A DNA stretch of 64,000 nucleotides from the NCBI RefSeq assembly GCF_000723885.1, contig NZ_CCDG010000024.1:62001-126000 (forward strand), read 5' to 3'. The notes beneath the pieces were generated by a model, which was not told the origin of the DNA, did not search any database, and was given only the letters and a program-made list of their open reading frames with translations. The DNA comes from Paenibacillus camerounensis (lineage in GTDB: Bacteria; Bacillota; Bacilli; Paenibacillales; Paenibacillaceae). The first letter of the stretch is position 1. Every line of letters starts with the position of its first letter. Both the position numbers and the translations under genes were made by a program. This document shows positions 46,714 through 56,528 of this stretch, piece after piece.

Positions 46714-47610
46714 ATGGATTTAACCTATATGAGAACTTTTCGCGAGGTGGCGAAGCGGCAGAGTTTCACCCGGGCGGCAGAGGAGCTGGGATATGCCCAG
46801 TCGAGCGTAACAACGCAGATTCAAAAGATCGAAAAAGAATACGGAGTAACCCTGATGGAGCGCCACGGCCGCATTTTGCGCCTGACTCCGCCGGGCGAAG
46901 AGCTGCTGAAGCTGTTTGTTGAGATTCTTGATCTGTATGACCGTTCTAAGGAGACGATTGCCCAGCAGATCGGCGGTACGCTGACTATCGGGACGATCGA
47001 TTCGCTGGCTGCGTTCTATCTGCCGCCGTTTCTGCAGCAGCTGCGGACGACCTTTCCCGGCTTGAACATTCATCTGCAGACCGAGCAGGAGGCGAATCTC
47101 GTATCCAAAATCAGGGACGGCGAGGTGGACATCGGACTGATGCTGGACCGCTGTACAACCGATTCCATGCTGGAGCGGACGATTATCCGGGATGAGCCGC
47201 TGGTGCTGGTCGCTCCCTCCAGTCATCCGCTGGCGAAGCTCGCCGAGGTATCGCTGCAGGATTTGAATAACTGTGAGCTGATAGTCTCGGAAGAAAGCTG
47301 TATCTACCGCAGCATGTTCGAGAATCTGCTCCGCGAGCACGGTATTGTGTTCCGCATCGGCTTTGAGCTGTCCAATCTGGAGGCGATTAAGCGCTGTGTA
47401 CGCAACGGCCTGGGCATTGCCCTGCTGCCGAGAATAGTGGCTGAGGAGGAGATCGAGCGGGGGAATCTGGCCGAGCTTCCTTTTGCCCATCCGGAGATTC
47501 ACTTTGACCTGCAGCTGCTGATCCATCCGAAAAAATGGAAGTCGCTGCCGCTGCAGTCGCTGATTCAAATGCTGCTTGCCGATGCCGAAGCCAAAAAAGC
47601 CGCGGTATAA
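46714..47610 (+). CDS. LysR family transcriptional regulator
   Basis: 298 residues: winged HTH at 1-60 (TFREVAKRQSFTRAAEELGYAQSSVTTQIQKIE) and a substrate-binding domain (about 90-290). It is divergent from the dapA-like gene with a palindrome between them, so it probably regulates that gene. The effector is unknown. A weak hairpin at 47623-47651 follows. Confidence 0.9.
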   Translation: MDLTYMRTFREVAKRQSFTRAAEELGYAQSSVTTQIQKIEKEYGVTLMERHGRILRLTPPGEELLKLFVEILDLYDRSKETIAQQIGGTLTIGTIDSLAAFYLPPFLQQLRTTFPGLNIHLQTEQEANLVSKIRDGEVDIGLMLDRCTTDSMLERTIIRDEPLVLVAPSSHPLAKLAEVSLQDLNNCELIVSEESCIYRSMFENLLREHGIVFRIGFELSNLEAIKRCVRNGLGIALLPRIVAEEEIERGNLAELPFAHPEIHFDLQLLIHPKKWKSLPLQSLIQMLLADAEAKKAAV

Positions 47611-47622
47611 TAATGATATGAG

Positions 47623-47651
47623 AGCCTACTACGAAGCTGCAGCAGGCTTTT
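47623..47651 (+). terminator. Weak terminator after lysR
   Basis: AGCCTACT pairs imperfectly with AGCAGGCT, followed by TTTTA. Confidence 0.4.
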
Positions 47652-47669
47652 ACACTTGTAGGAGGTAAT

Positions 47670-48124
47670 ATGGTTCATTTCAGGATTGCCACATTAGATG
47701 ATCTAAGTGCAATGGTTCAGATGCTTGCAGACGATGAATTAGGCAGAACTAGAGAACGTTACGAAACTCCTCTTCCGGAGAGCTATTTTAGAGCCTTTCA
47801 TGCGATTGACACTGACCCGAACAATGAATTGATTGTGGCCTGTCTTGATGACCAGCCGGTAGGTGTTCTGCAGCTTACTTTTACACCTCATTTGACCCAT
47901 CAGGGCAGCTGGAGAGCATCAATCGAAGGGGTTCGGACAGTAGCTTCAGTAAGGGGAAAAGGAATCGGAAGCAGGCTGGTTCTGCGGGCGGTTGAGCGTG
48001 CTAAAGAGCGGGACTGTCTCACTTAATTCAGCTGACGACGGATACTGCACGCGGTGATGCTTTGCGCTTTTATGAGCGGCTGGGCTTTAAAGCGACTCAC
48101 ACCGGGCTCAAAATGAAATTATAA
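47670..48124 (+). pseudogene. GNAT family acetyltransferase, frameshifted
   Basis: The first frame (47670-48026) gives 118 residues with the acetyl-CoA motif VRGKGIGSRLV and stops soon after AKERDC. From base 48020 a frame shifted by two bases continues with HLIQLTTDTARGDALRFYERLGFKATH, the normal GNAT C terminus, to the TAA at 48122-48124. An extra CT near 48018 explains both. TAGGAGG precedes the ATG. It is either a recent pseudogene or a sequencing error. Confidence 0.85.
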
Positions 48125-48147
48125 AACGATAACGCTTGGAGGTCACA

Positions 48148-48843
48148 ATGAACATTATCGAGCTTCCGGTTGAATTTATGTATGAGGGACAGCCGTATTT
48201 TATTTACCCGAGCTTAATTGTGCTTACGAATCATGAGCTGGCTCTGGTTGACACTGGCTATCCCGGGTTCCTGCCCCTGATTGAGAACGCAATAGAGCAC
48301 AAAGGCTATGACCTGAGGCAGCTCAAGCATATCGTGATCACCCACTATGACGACGATCACATCGGGGCATTGCATGATTTTAAGGGGAAATACCCTTGGG
48401 TGACGGTGATCTCCAGCGAACGGGAAGCGGCCTATATCAGCGGCGAGGTGAAATCCGAACGGCTGGTGCAGGCAGAGGAGCTGCTTGAGCAAATGCCTGA
48501 AGAGCAGAAGGCCTTCGGCCAGTCATTCGTTGACCTGCTGACAAGCCTTAAGCATATTGCGGTCGATCGGACGGTCAAGGAGGGGGAATGGCTGTTTGAC
48601 GGGGCTTGCAAGGTAATAGCAACACCCGGACACACGTCAGGCCATATTTCCCTGCACCTCCCGGAGCTGGACAGCGTAATTATCGGGGATGCAGCCTACC
48701 TAGAGGACAATGGTACAGAGCTGCTGGTAGCGAATCCTCAGTACTGTCTCGACCTGCCGCAGGCGGAGCGTTCTTTGGAGCTGCTGAAGAGCCTTAAGGC
48801 GAAGCATTATTACTGCTATCATGGCGGATCGTTACATATATAA
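48148..48843 (+). CDS. MBL-fold metallohydrolase
   Basis: 231 residues. The metal motif reads THYDDDHIGAL, in which the second His of the standard HxHxDH is Asp, as in a known subgroup of MBL-fold proteins; GHTSGHISL and IIGDAAYL give further ligands. The reaction is unknown; hydrolysis of a thioester, lactone or similar substrate is possible. I chose the ATG at 48148, which follows GGAGGTC; a TTG at 48136 lies upstream of that site. It follows the broken GNAT gene by 23 bases. Confidence 0.85.
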   Translation: MNIIELPVEFMYEGQPYFIYPSLIVLTNHELALVDTGYPGFLPLIENAIEHKGYDLRQLKHIVITHYDDDHIGALHDFKGKYPWVTVISSEREAAYISGEVKSERLVQAEELLEQMPEEQKAFGQSFVDLLTSLKHIAVDRTVKEGEWLFDGACKVIATPGHTSGHISLHLPELDSVIIGDAAYLEDNGTELLVANPQYCLDLPQAERSLELLKSLKAKHYYCYHGGSLHI

Positions 48844-48877
48844 AGAAGCTTTTTTAGCACCGATATGCAGCAAGATA

Positions 48878-48907
48878 TTGACATCAAAAACGACAATATG
48901 GTATATA
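48878..48907 (+). promoter_or_regulatory. SigA promoter of htpG
   Basis: TTGACA (48878-48883), an 18-base spacer and TATATA (48902-48907). The CIRCE element begins about 10 bases downstream, at the expected transcription start. Confidence 0.75.
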
Positions 48908-48917
48908 AAAGGAAGTG

Positions 48918-48944
48918 TTAGCACTCAGGCCTATGGAGTGCTAA
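48918..48944. promoter_or_regulatory. CIRCE element (HrcA operator) upstream of htpG
   Basis: TTAGCACTC (48918-48926), nine bases, then GAGTGCTAA (48936-48944): a perfect CIRCE inverted repeat. It implies HrcA repression of htpG. Confidence 0.97.
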
Positions 48945-48993
48945 TCATCCGGAAGCAATCAGCAGGCTATTTTTGAGAGGAGATTCTATATTC

Positions 48994-50874
48994 ATGTCTA
49001 AAAAAGAGTTCAAAGCCGAATCCAAACGACTACTGGAAATGATGATTAACTCCATCTATACACAGCGGGAAATCTTCCTGCGGGAGCTGATCTCCAACGC
49101 AAGTGATGCCATCGACAAAATCTATTACAAAGCACTGGCCGACGACAGCCTGGTGTTCAATAAAGAGGATTACTACATCAAAGTAACCGCCGATAAGGAC
49201 AGCCGCACGCTGACCATCTCCGATACAGGAATCGGGATGACACAGGAAGAGCTGGAGAACAATCTGGGGATTATCGCGAACAGCGGCTCTTTTGCGTTCA
49301 AGAAGGATAACGAGGCCAAGGACGGCCATAACATTATCGGACAGTTCGGGGTCGGCTTCTATTCCGCTTTTATGGTGGCAGAGGATGTTACGGTCATCAG
49401 TAAGGCGCTGGGCAGCGAGCAGGCGTACAAGTGGGAATCCCAGGGGGCAGACGGTTATACCATCGAGAGAGCGGACAAAGACAGTGTGGGTACTGAGATT
49501 ACCCTTACTATCAAAGCCAACACCGAAGAGGACAACTACGACGAGTTCCTGGAAGAGTACCGCCTGAAAGCGATTATCAAGAAGTATTCCGACTTCATCC
49601 GCTTCCCGATCAAGATGGACATCACCGGCAGCAAGCCGAAGGAAGGCAGCGAAGGCGAGTTCGAAGAAACAAAGGAAGAGCAAACCGTTAACAGCATGGT
49701 GCCGATCTGGCGCAAGAACAAAAGCGAGCTGACTGAAGAGGACTACACCAACTTCTACAACGAGAAGCGCTACGGCTTCGACAAGCCGCTTAAGCACATC
49801 CACATCAGCGCTGACGGTGCGGTAGTATACAATGCAATTCTGTTCATTCCGGAGAACACACCTTTTGACTACTACACTAAGGAGTACGAAAAGGGCCTGG
49901 AGCTCTACTCCAACGGCGTGCTGATCATGAACAAATGTGCGGACCTGATGCCGGACTACTTCAGCTTTGTCAAAGGGATGGTGGATTCCGAGGACCTGTC
50001 GCTGAACATCTCCCGCGAGCTGCTGCAGCATGACCGCCAGCTGACGCTGATTGCGAAGAATATCAAGAATAAGATCAAGAGCCAGCTCCTCAGCCTGCTG
50101 AAGGACGAGAGAGAGAAATACGAAACGTTCTACCAGTCTTTTGGCAGACAGCTGAAGTTCGGTGTGTACAATGACTATGGTATGGAAAAAGAAACCCTGC
50201 AGGACCTGCTGATGTTCTACTCCTCCAAGGAGAAGAAACAGGTTACGCTGGCTGAATATGTGGAAAGAATGCCGGAAGACCAGAAGTATATCTACTATGC
50301 TTCCGGTGAGTCTGTGGAACGGATCGAGAAGCTGCCGCAGACCGAAATCGTGCTCGACAAGGGCTATGAAATCCTCTACTTCACTGACGATATCGATGAA
50401 TTCGCGATCAAGATGATCATGTCCTATAAGGAAAAAGAATTCAGAAACGTCTCCAGCGGCGATCTCGGCATCGAAGAGGATGCTGCGGACAAGCCGTCGG
50501 AAGAGGAGCAGAACGAGAATAAGGACCTGTTCGAAGCAATGCAGGGTATCCTGTCCGGTAAAGTAAAGGCAGTCAAAGCCTCCAAGCGGCTGAAGTCCCA
50601 TCCGGTCTGCCTGTCCACTGAAGGTGAGCTGACCATCGAGATGGAGAAGATCCTCAAAGCGATGCCTAACGGTCAAGAGGTGCAGGCGGACAAGGTACTT
50701 GAAATTAACGTCAACCATGACGTCTTCAAATCGCTCAAGGCTGCGGCTGACGGTGACAAGGAGAAGCTGGGCCTGTACACGAACCTGCTGTACAACCAGG
50801 CGCTGCTGATCGAAGGCCTGCAGGTTAATGATCCGGTGCAGTTCACCAACGATATCTGCAAAATTATGGTGTAA
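48994..50874 (+). CDS. htpG: Molecular chaperone HtpG (Hsp90)
   Basis: 626 residues, the normal length. The GHKL ATPase domain shows [12 protein letters not shown] near 30-40, ISDTGIGMT and [11 protein letters not shown]; the middle and C-terminal dimerisation domains follow. HtpG is a bacterial Hsp90. I chose the ATG at 48994 (GAGAGGAG upstream) over a TTG at 48973. A perfect CIRCE precedes it, so it belongs to the HrcA regulon here. Confidence 0.97.
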   Translation: MSKKEFKAESKRLLEMMINSIYTQREIFLRELISNASDAIDKIYYKALADDSLVFNKEDYYIKVTADKDSRTLTISDTGIGMTQEELENNLGIIANSGSFAFKKDNEAKDGHNIIGQFGVGFYSAFMVAEDVTVISKALGSEQAYKWESQGADGYTIERADKDSVGTEITLTIKANTEEDNYDEFLEEYRLKAIIKKYSDFIRFPIKMDITGSKPKEGSEGEFEETKEEQTVNSMVPIWRKNKSELTEEDYTNFYNEKRYGFDKPLKHIHISADGAVVYNAILFIPENTPFDYYTKEYEKGLELYSNGVLIMNKCADLMPDYFSFVKGMVDSEDLSLNISRELLQHDRQLTLIAKNIKNKIKSQLLSLLKDEREKYETFYQSFGRQLKFGVYNDYGMEKETLQDLLMFYSSKEKKQVTLAEYVERMPEDQKYIYYASGESVERIEKLPQTEIVLDKGYEILYFTDDIDEFAIKMIMSYKEKEFRNVSSGDLGIEEDAADKPSEEEQNENKDLFEAMQGILSGKVKAVKASKRLKSHPVCLSTEGELTIEMEKILKAMPNGQEVQADKVLEINVNHDVFKSLKAAADGDKEKLGLYTNLLYNQALLIEGLQVNDPVQFTNDICKIMV

Positions 50875-50920
50875 TACTGAAGCGGCAGCTGTATGCTGCT
50901 GTAGATTGGCTGTAAAAGAC

Positions 50921-50959
50921 AAAACCCGCTTCCGGCGCTGCCGGGAGCGGGTTTTAAAT
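50921..50959 (+). terminator. Terminator after htpG
   Basis: AAAACCCGCT and CCGGC pair with GCCGG and AGCGGGTTTT in a two-part stem; a T-rich stretch follows. Confidence 0.88.
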
Positions 50960-51024
50960 TTTCTGGTGATAAATTGTCTTAATCATAATGTTCGCCTATT
51001 CATATAATTGAATTCAAAGGCAGG

Positions 51025-51639
51025 CTAATCCATTCTTGTAATATGAAAATGTTCAGCGACAACATAAAAGGAATGTTCTACATTAACGAATAGCAGGATT
51101 TGTTCCGTTCCTGTATCGGAGTGGATAAACGGATAGGACTGGAGCGTAACCTGCATGGACTCCTTTTCCAGCACCTTGCGGTAAATATCTGCAATTTCCT
51201 GAGGCCCAGAGGTAAGTGAAATAAGGCCTTGAGAGAAACCTGGCTGAAATGACAGGAAATCATAAATTCTATTAACAGCATTATATTTTTCTAGAAAATT
51301 AGAAAGTTCTTCAAAAAGCTGACCATAAATTTTTTCGTTTTCCGCCATCTTTTCTGGACCTAAAATCCGAAAGTAGGGCTTGTTGTATTTAAATAAAACC
51401 GGATGATCTCTCAAAATACGCAAATAAAGAAATGAGCTGCTGATGCCAAGGTTGTTTTCACGTACATCCTCGCAAATAATGCTCCAGGAGGCATGCTTTC
51501 CTACAGTTCTTCCGTAAACCTCCTTGTACATGGTTAGGGTGAGGTGCAAGTCGTTGTCTACCCGTACAGCTTGATCAATAGAGAAATACCCCTCACCTTC
51601 TGTTAATTCATCTAGTGCATCAATAATTTGTTGAATCAA
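51025..51639 (-). CDS. Hypothetical protein, 204 residues
   Basis: I do not recognise a family. The protein is soluble, has no signal peptide or membrane segment, and mixes alpha and beta parts; it begins MIQQIIDALDELTEGEGYFS and holds a helical middle (IYGQLFEELSNFLEKY). AAGGAGGC precedes the ATG by nine bases, and codon use is ordinary though somewhat more AT-rich than its neighbours. It stands alone between htpG (converging) and a LysR gene. Confidence 0.75.
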   Translation of the reverse strand: MIQQIIDALDELTEGEGYFSIDQAVRVDNDLHLTLTMYKEVYGRTVGKHASWSIICEDVRENNLGISSSFLYLRILRDHPVLFKYNKPYFRILGPEKMAENEKIYGQLFEELSNFLEKYNAVNRIYDFLSFQPGFSQGLISLTSGPQEIADIYRKVLEKESMQVTLQSYPFIHSDTGTEQILLFVNVEHSFYVVAEHFHITRMD

Positions 51640-51844
51640 ATAAATAGCCTCCTTGCTATGAAATAATAGTGGCGGTGCTAAAAAAAAATCTCAGGACACG
51701 AAGTGAATCTTTCTAACGAATGGTCAAGTCTACGATTCCGTTCCAGCGGATCGATTTACTGTCATTCCTGGCTTTTGTATACGTGGCTGCCATTTTCAGA
51801 TTGACTCAATGAAGAGTTTTCAGACACGAGTTCTTGCCCCTGGG

Positions 51845-52714
51845 TTACCCCTCCCGGAAGTTCTCAATAAACTTCACAGCCAGGGCGGATAGATATTTGT
51901 CCTTCATCCAGACCGCGGCAACCCGGGTATTAAGAGAATCGCTAATAATCTCCTTGTGGACAAGGTTACTGTTGTCGGCAAGTTTATAAGCCGATCTTGG
52001 GATAATGCCGACGCCTAGACCGGCGTTAGCCCATAGCAGGGTCGTACGGGCATCGTCATTCATGCAGAAAAACTGCGGATCAAAGCCATGCTCCAGGCAG
52101 GTCTCACGGATCAGCTGTTCAAACCTGCGGTAGATAATGAGCGGCTGTTCCTGCAGCTCACCGGTATCAATGGACGATCTTCCGCCGGTCCAGTCATAAT
52201 CAGGCGACATCACGGCAATCATAGGTTCTGATGCTGTATAGATACACTCCAGCCCTGCACTGCTGAACGGGGTGCGGACGATGCCTACCTCAACGATGCC
52301 TTTACTCAGCAGATCAAGAATACGATACGTATTGCCTTCGTGGATCTCAAACTTCACGCCGGAATATAGCTGGTGGAACTCCAGCAGCCGCTCCTGAAGC
52401 AGCGTGGCGGCAGAAGAGGAGACGGTACCGATGGAGAGTGTGCCGGATACACCCTTCACGTAATCCTTCAGCTCGCGGGTGGTGGAATCTGCCAGCTCCA
52501 GAATCTGCTGTGCGCGGACCCGCAGGATCATTCCGGCTTCGGTAAGCTGTACGCTGCGCGGACCGCGCTCTACGAGCTTGACTCCCAGTTCTTCCTCCAG
52601 CAGCTTGAGCTGCTGGCTGAGCGGCGGCTGGGCCATCTGCAGCCGCCTGGCAGCTGAAGTAATCTGGCCTTCCTCGGCGATCGCCAGGAAATATTTAAGT
52701 TGGCGGATATCCAT
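51845..52714 (-). CDS. LysR family transcriptional regulator
   Basis: 289 residues. The HTH part (MDIRQLKYFLAIAEEGQITSAARRLQMAQPPLSQQLKLLEEE) is of the BsdA/CitR-like type; an effector domain follows from about 90. It is divergent from the ABC exporter genes, which suggests control of them. CGGAGGT precedes the ATG. The effector is unknown. Confidence 0.9.
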   Translation of the reverse strand: MDIRQLKYFLAIAEEGQITSAARRLQMAQPPLSQQLKLLEEELGVKLVERGPRSVQLTEAGMILRVRAQQILELADSTTRELKDYVKGVSGTLSIGTVSSSAATLLQERLLEFHQLYSGVKFEIHEGNTYRILDLLSKGIVEVGIVRTPFSSAGLECIYTASEPMIAVMSPDYDWTGGRSSIDTGELQEQPLIIYRRFEQLIRETCLEHGFDPQFFCMNDDARTTLLWANAGLGVGIIPRSAYKLADNSNLVHKEIISDSLNTRVAAVWMKDKYLSALAVKFIENFREG

Positions 52715-52742
52715 AACTAACCTCCGTATTATTATGCTGACA

Positions 52743-52811
52743 TATGATTGTCATATCGCAGAGATATGAAACCAATATTATTAATATGGTAGCGGATATG
52801 ACATAATCATA
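52743..52811. promoter_or_regulatory. Inverted-repeat region between lysR and the ABC exporter
   Basis: TATGATTGTCATATCGC (52743-52759) is nearly the reverse complement of GCGGATATGACATAATCATA (52792-52811). Between them lies a smaller AT-rich palindrome around 52773-52787. The arrangement suits a LysR-controlled divergent promoter. Confidence 0.5.
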
Positions 52812-52866
52812 ACGGGTCTTTTAGGAATTGCATAGAGATACATACTGTATAGGCTGGTGAGAATTT

Positions 52867-54606
52867 ATGTTTAAAATTGCTGTTTTTCTGAAACCGTACA
52901 AAAAAGAGGTTATCCTCGGACCGATCTTCAAGCTGCTGGAAGCCATTCTGGAGCTGCTGCTGCCGACCATCGTTGCGCTGATTGTCAATAACGGCATCGG
53001 CAACCAGGATAGCGCCTATGTGTACCGGATGGGCGGGCTGATGCTCCTTATGACCTTGCTTGGCTTCGGCTGCTCGATGGTCTGCCAGTATTATGCTGCC
53101 CGTGCTTCGCAGGGCTTCGGCACATCGCTGCGCAACAAGATGTTCAAGCATGTCTCTTCGCTCTCCTATGCAGAGCTGGATAAGCTGGGAACGCCATCCC
53201 TGATCAACCGGATCACCAATGATGTGAACCAGCTGCAGCTTGCGGTAGCGATGCTGATCCGGCTGGTTGTCCGTGCGCCGTTCATCTGCATCGGGGCCAT
53301 CATCATGTCAATGATTCTTGACTTCCAGCTATCGCTCATTTTGCTGGCTGCAACACCGGTATTCGGGGTAATCCTGTACTTTATTATCACCCGGAGCAGC
53401 CCGCTGTACCGCAAATACCAGCAGAAGCTGGATCACCTGGCGCTGGTGCTGAGCGAGAATCTGTCCGGTATCCGCGTTATCCGTGCTTTTGCGAAGTCGC
53501 GCCGCGAGAAGCAGCGTTTTGCTGCGGCATCAGACGACCTGACTGCGACAGCGATCCGGGTCGGACGCATCGCCGCCTGGCTCGGGCCGATGACGACACT
53601 AGTCGTCAACGCGGCAATTATCGCCATTCTCTGGGCAGGCGGCTGGCACATCGACGCCGGACGCCTCTCACAGGGGGAGATTATCGCTTTTATCAACTAC
53701 GTGACCCAGATTCTGCTGGCCCTGATTGTTGTATCGAACCTGGTGATCCTGTTCACTAAGGCCTCCTCCTCTGCTAACCGGGTCAATGAAGTACTGGCCG
53801 CAGCAACATCGGTTCCGGATGAGGGGAATACTGCGGTTACTGCGGCAGCAGCCTCTGACGTTCCGCTTATCTCCTTCGAGCATGTCTCCTTCGGTTATAA
53901 CCGTACCGGCGAGCTTGCACTGGAGGACATCACGGTAAAGATAAACCAAGGCCAGACAATCGGACTGATCGGCAGTACCGGCTCCGGCAAGTCGACGTTT
54001 GTTAATCTGATTCCGCGTTTTTATGATACCGTTCAAGGGGATATCAGGATTAGAGGCGTGAATGTGAAGGATTACCCGCTGGAGCAGCTGCGGAGCCTGA
54101 TAGGCATCGTACCGCAAAAAGCGCTGCTGTTCACCGGAACCATCGCCGATAACATCCGCTGGGGCAAGCAGGAGGCTACCCGTGACGAGCTTATGCAGGC
54201 TGCAGCGGTGGCTCAGGCGGAGGAGTTCATCAGCAAGCTTCCGGAAGGACTGGAAACACCGGTAGCCCGGGGCGGCCTGAATCTGTCAGGCGGACAGAAG
54301 CAGCGTCTGACCATTGCACGCGCCGTGGTCGGCCGTCCTCCTATTATGATTCTGGATGATTCCTCGAGCGCGCTGGATTTTGCAACAGATGCGGCGCTGC
54401 GCAAGGCGCTTAAGGAATACGGGCGGGAGATGACCGTGCTGCTGGTATCTCAGCGGGTGAGCACGGTACAGCATGCGGACCAGATCATTGTCTTTGATGA
54501 GGGACGTATTGCCGGAACCGGCACTCATGAGGAGCTGCTTGTATCCTGCGCGGTCTACCGTGAGATTTGTGAATCACAGCTGTCCAGCCAGGAGGTGGCG
54601 CAATGA
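52867..54606 (+). CDS. ABC exporter, fused permease-ATPase, first half-transporter
   Basis: 579 residues: six transmembrane helices (about 15-310) and an ATPase domain. Walker A GSTGSGKST is near 369, signature LSGGQ near 473, and Walker B ends ILDD, with Asp in place of the catalytic Glu. Together with the next gene it resembles heterodimeric multidrug exporters of the BmrCD/LmrCD type, where one ATP site is degenerate. It overlaps the next gene by 4 bases (ATGA). Substrate unknown. Confidence 0.9.
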   Translation: MFKIAVFLKPYKKEVILGPIFKLLEAILELLLPTIVALIVNNGIGNQDSAYVYRMGGLMLLMTLLGFGCSMVCQYYAARASQGFGTSLRNKMFKHVSSLSYAELDKLGTPSLINRITNDVNQLQLAVAMLIRLVVRAPFICIGAIIMSMILDFQLSLILLAATPVFGVILYFIITRSSPLYRKYQQKLDHLALVLSENLSGIRVIRAFAKSRREKQRFAAASDDLTATAIRVGRIAAWLGPMTTLVVNAAIIAILWAGGWHIDAGRLSQGEIIAFINYVTQILLALIVVSNLVILFTKASSSANRVNEVLAAATSVPDEGNTAVTAAAASDVPLISFEHVSFGYNRTGELALEDITVKINQGQTIGLIGSTGSGKSTFVNLIPRFYDTVQGDIRIRGVNVKDYPLEQLRSLIGIVPQKALLFTGTIADNIRWGKQEATRDELMQAAAVAQAEEFISKLPEGLETPVARGGLNLSGGQKQRLTIARAVVGRPPIMILDDSSSALDFATDAALRKALKEYGREMTVLLVSQRVSTVQHADQIIVFDEGRIAGTGTHEELLVSCAVYREICESQLSSQEVAQ

Positions 54607-56342
54607 ATACTAACAACACGTGGAAAAGACTGCTGAATTATACCCGGCAATACCGCGCCATCTCTATCGGTGCTGTAATCTGTGCCATTCTGAGCGTAGC
54701 TGCCAGTCTGATCGGGCCGCTCCTGATCGGGCAGGCCATCGACCGGATGATCGGGCCGGACAATGTTGATTTTCCAGAAATTCTCCGGCTGCTGCTGATT
54801 CTTGGCGCCGTTTATGTTACAGGCAGTTTTTTCGGCTGGCTCCTGACCTATTACACCAACAAAATCGCCTATAGAACGGTCTATGATCTGCGCAGTGACT
54901 TATTCGATAAGCTGGACACCCTGCCGCTCAAATTCCATGACAATCACCCGCAGGGTGACAGCATCAGCCGGTTTGTCAACGATATGGATGCCGTATCTGA
55001 CGGGCTGCTGCAGGGCTTCTCGACGCTGCTGACGGGCATTGTCACCATTGCAGGTGCAATCGGCTTCATGCTCTATATCAGTCCTGTTATGACCGTGGTG
55101 GTGCTGTTGTCTGCGCCGGTGACCTACTATGTCGCGAGATTTATTACCACCCGCTCCCAGAAGCTGTTCCGTGAGCAGGCCAAGATTCTTGGCGGACTGA
55201 ACGGCTATGTGGAGGAGATTGTCGGCGGGCAAAAGGTTGTGCAGGCCTACCATTATGAGGACCGTTCCTTTGCACGCTTCTCTGAACGCAACAATGAGCT
55301 GTATCAGACTGGCGTCAAATCACAGTTTTACGGCTCTCTCGCCAATCCGACAACCCGGCTGGTCAACAATATTACGTTCTCAGTCATTGCGATGATCGGC
55401 AGTGTGCTGGTAATAGGCGGACATCTCTCTGTCGGGGACCTGTCCAGCTTTCTGATCTACTCCAATCTGTTCGCGAAGCCGTTTAATGAAATTACCGGTG
55501 TTATCACCCAGCTGCAGTCTGCAACAGCCTCGGCACAGCGGATCTTCAAGATTCTCGATATGGTGCCGGAGATACCAGATGCCCCTGACGCTCATGTGCT
55601 GGGGGTAAGCAAAGGGACAATTATTTTTGACAAAGTAAGCTTTGCGTACACGCCGGAGCGGCCGCTAATCCGTAATTTCAGCCTGGAAGTCAAGCCGGGT
55701 ACCCGTGTAGCCATTGTCGGCCAGACAGGAGCAGGAAAGACGACGCTCGTCAACCTGCTGATGCGCTTCTACGATGTGGACAGCGGCAGCATTCGGATCG
55801 ACGGTACGGATATCAATCAGATCACCCGCGACAGCCTGCGGCAGAACTTCGGAATGGTGCTCCAGGATACATGGCTGTTCGGAGGCTCGATCCGCGATAA
55901 TATCGCCTACGGCAAGCCGGAGGCGAGTGATGAAGAGGTTATTGCCGCTGCCAAGGCGGCGAGCGCCCACAGCTTCATCAAGCGGCTGCCAGAGGGCTAT
56001 GCGACCAAAATCAGCGGCTCCGGTGACAATCTGTCCCAGGGCCAGAAGCAGCTGCTGACGATCGCCCGCGTCATGCTGGCTGATCCGCCGATGCTGATCC
56101 TTGATGAGGCAACCAGCAGCATTGATACGCTGACCGAAATCCGGATCCAGAAGGCTTTTCTGCGGATGATCTCAGGCCGGACCAGTTTTGTTATCGCCCA
56201 TAGGCTGTCAACCATCCGCGAGTCGGATATTATCCTCTATATGAAGGACGGGGACATTGTCGAGAGCGGCACACATGAGGGGCTGCTGGCCAGCGGCGGG
56301 CATTATGCGAAGCTGTATAACAGCCAGTTTGCGGCGGTGTAA
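54603..56342 (+). CDS. ABC exporter, fused permease-ATPase, second half-transporter
   Basis: 579 residues with the same layout. Walker A GQTGAGKTT is near 373, Walker B is normal (ILDEATSSID near 500) with the catalytic Glu, but the signature is LSQGQ in place of LSGGQ. The altered signature here and the altered Walker B in the partner fall in the same composite ATP site, leaving the other site canonical: the pattern of asymmetric heterodimeric exporters. A long terminator follows. Confidence 0.9.
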   Translation: MNTNNTWKRLLNYTRQYRAISIGAVICAILSVAASLIGPLLIGQAIDRMIGPDNVDFPEILRLLLILGAVYVTGSFFGWLLTYYTNKIAYRTVYDLRSDLFDKLDTLPLKFHDNHPQGDSISRFVNDMDAVSDGLLQGFSTLLTGIVTIAGAIGFMLYISPVMTVVVLLSAPVTYYVARFITTRSQKLFREQAKILGGLNGYVEEIVGGQKVVQAYHYEDRSFARFSERNNELYQTGVKSQFYGSLANPTTRLVNNITFSVIAMIGSVLVIGGHLSVGDLSSFLIYSNLFAKPFNEITGVITQLQSATASAQRIFKILDMVPEIPDAPDAHVLGVSKGTIIFDKVSFAYTPERPLIRNFSLEVKPGTRVAIVGQTGAGKTTLVNLLMRFYDVDSGSIRIDGTDINQITRDSLRQNFGMVLQDTWLFGGSIRDNIAYGKPEASDEEVIAAAKAASAHSFIKRLPEGYATKISGSGDNLSQGQKQLLTIARVMLADPPMLILDEATSSIDTLTEIRIQKAFLRMISGRTSFVIAHRLSTIRESDIILYMKDGDIVESGTHEGLLASGGHYAKLYNSQFAAV

Positions 56343-56358
56343 AGCTTTATTATGCGAT

Positions 56359-56400
56359 AAAGACTGTATACAGTGATATTTTGCTGTGTGCAGTCTTTTT
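56359..56400 (+). terminator. Terminator after the ABC exporter genes
   Basis: AAAGACTGTATACAG pairs throughout with CTGTGTGCAGTCTTT through two G-U pairs, followed by T residues. Confidence 0.88.
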
Positions 56401-56479
56401 GTATATGTCGATTAAAACTCGGGAGCATTATTTTCTTCTGCGCTCATTTATTGTCACAACAAGGTCATACAATTATACT

Positions 56480-56509
56480 TTGACATTAAAACCGTCCAGA
56501 CGGTATAGT
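56480..56509 (+). promoter_or_regulatory. Promoter of the tetR-SMR operon with palindromic operator in the spacer
   Basis: TTGACA (56480-56485), an 18-base spacer and TATAGT (56504-56509). The spacer holds ACCGTC-CA-GACGGT (56491-56504), a perfect 6-bp inverted repeat. A TetR dimer bound there would block RNA polymerase, so the operon is probably autorepressed and drug-inducible. Confidence 0.8.
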
Positions 56510-56528
56510 AAATACAGAGGTGAATGAT

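Noticed and set aside
49030..50922. 630-codon open frame on the minus strand opposite htpG
   Set aside because: Same reasoning: fully antisense to an intact, well-conserved gene, with no recognisable domain.
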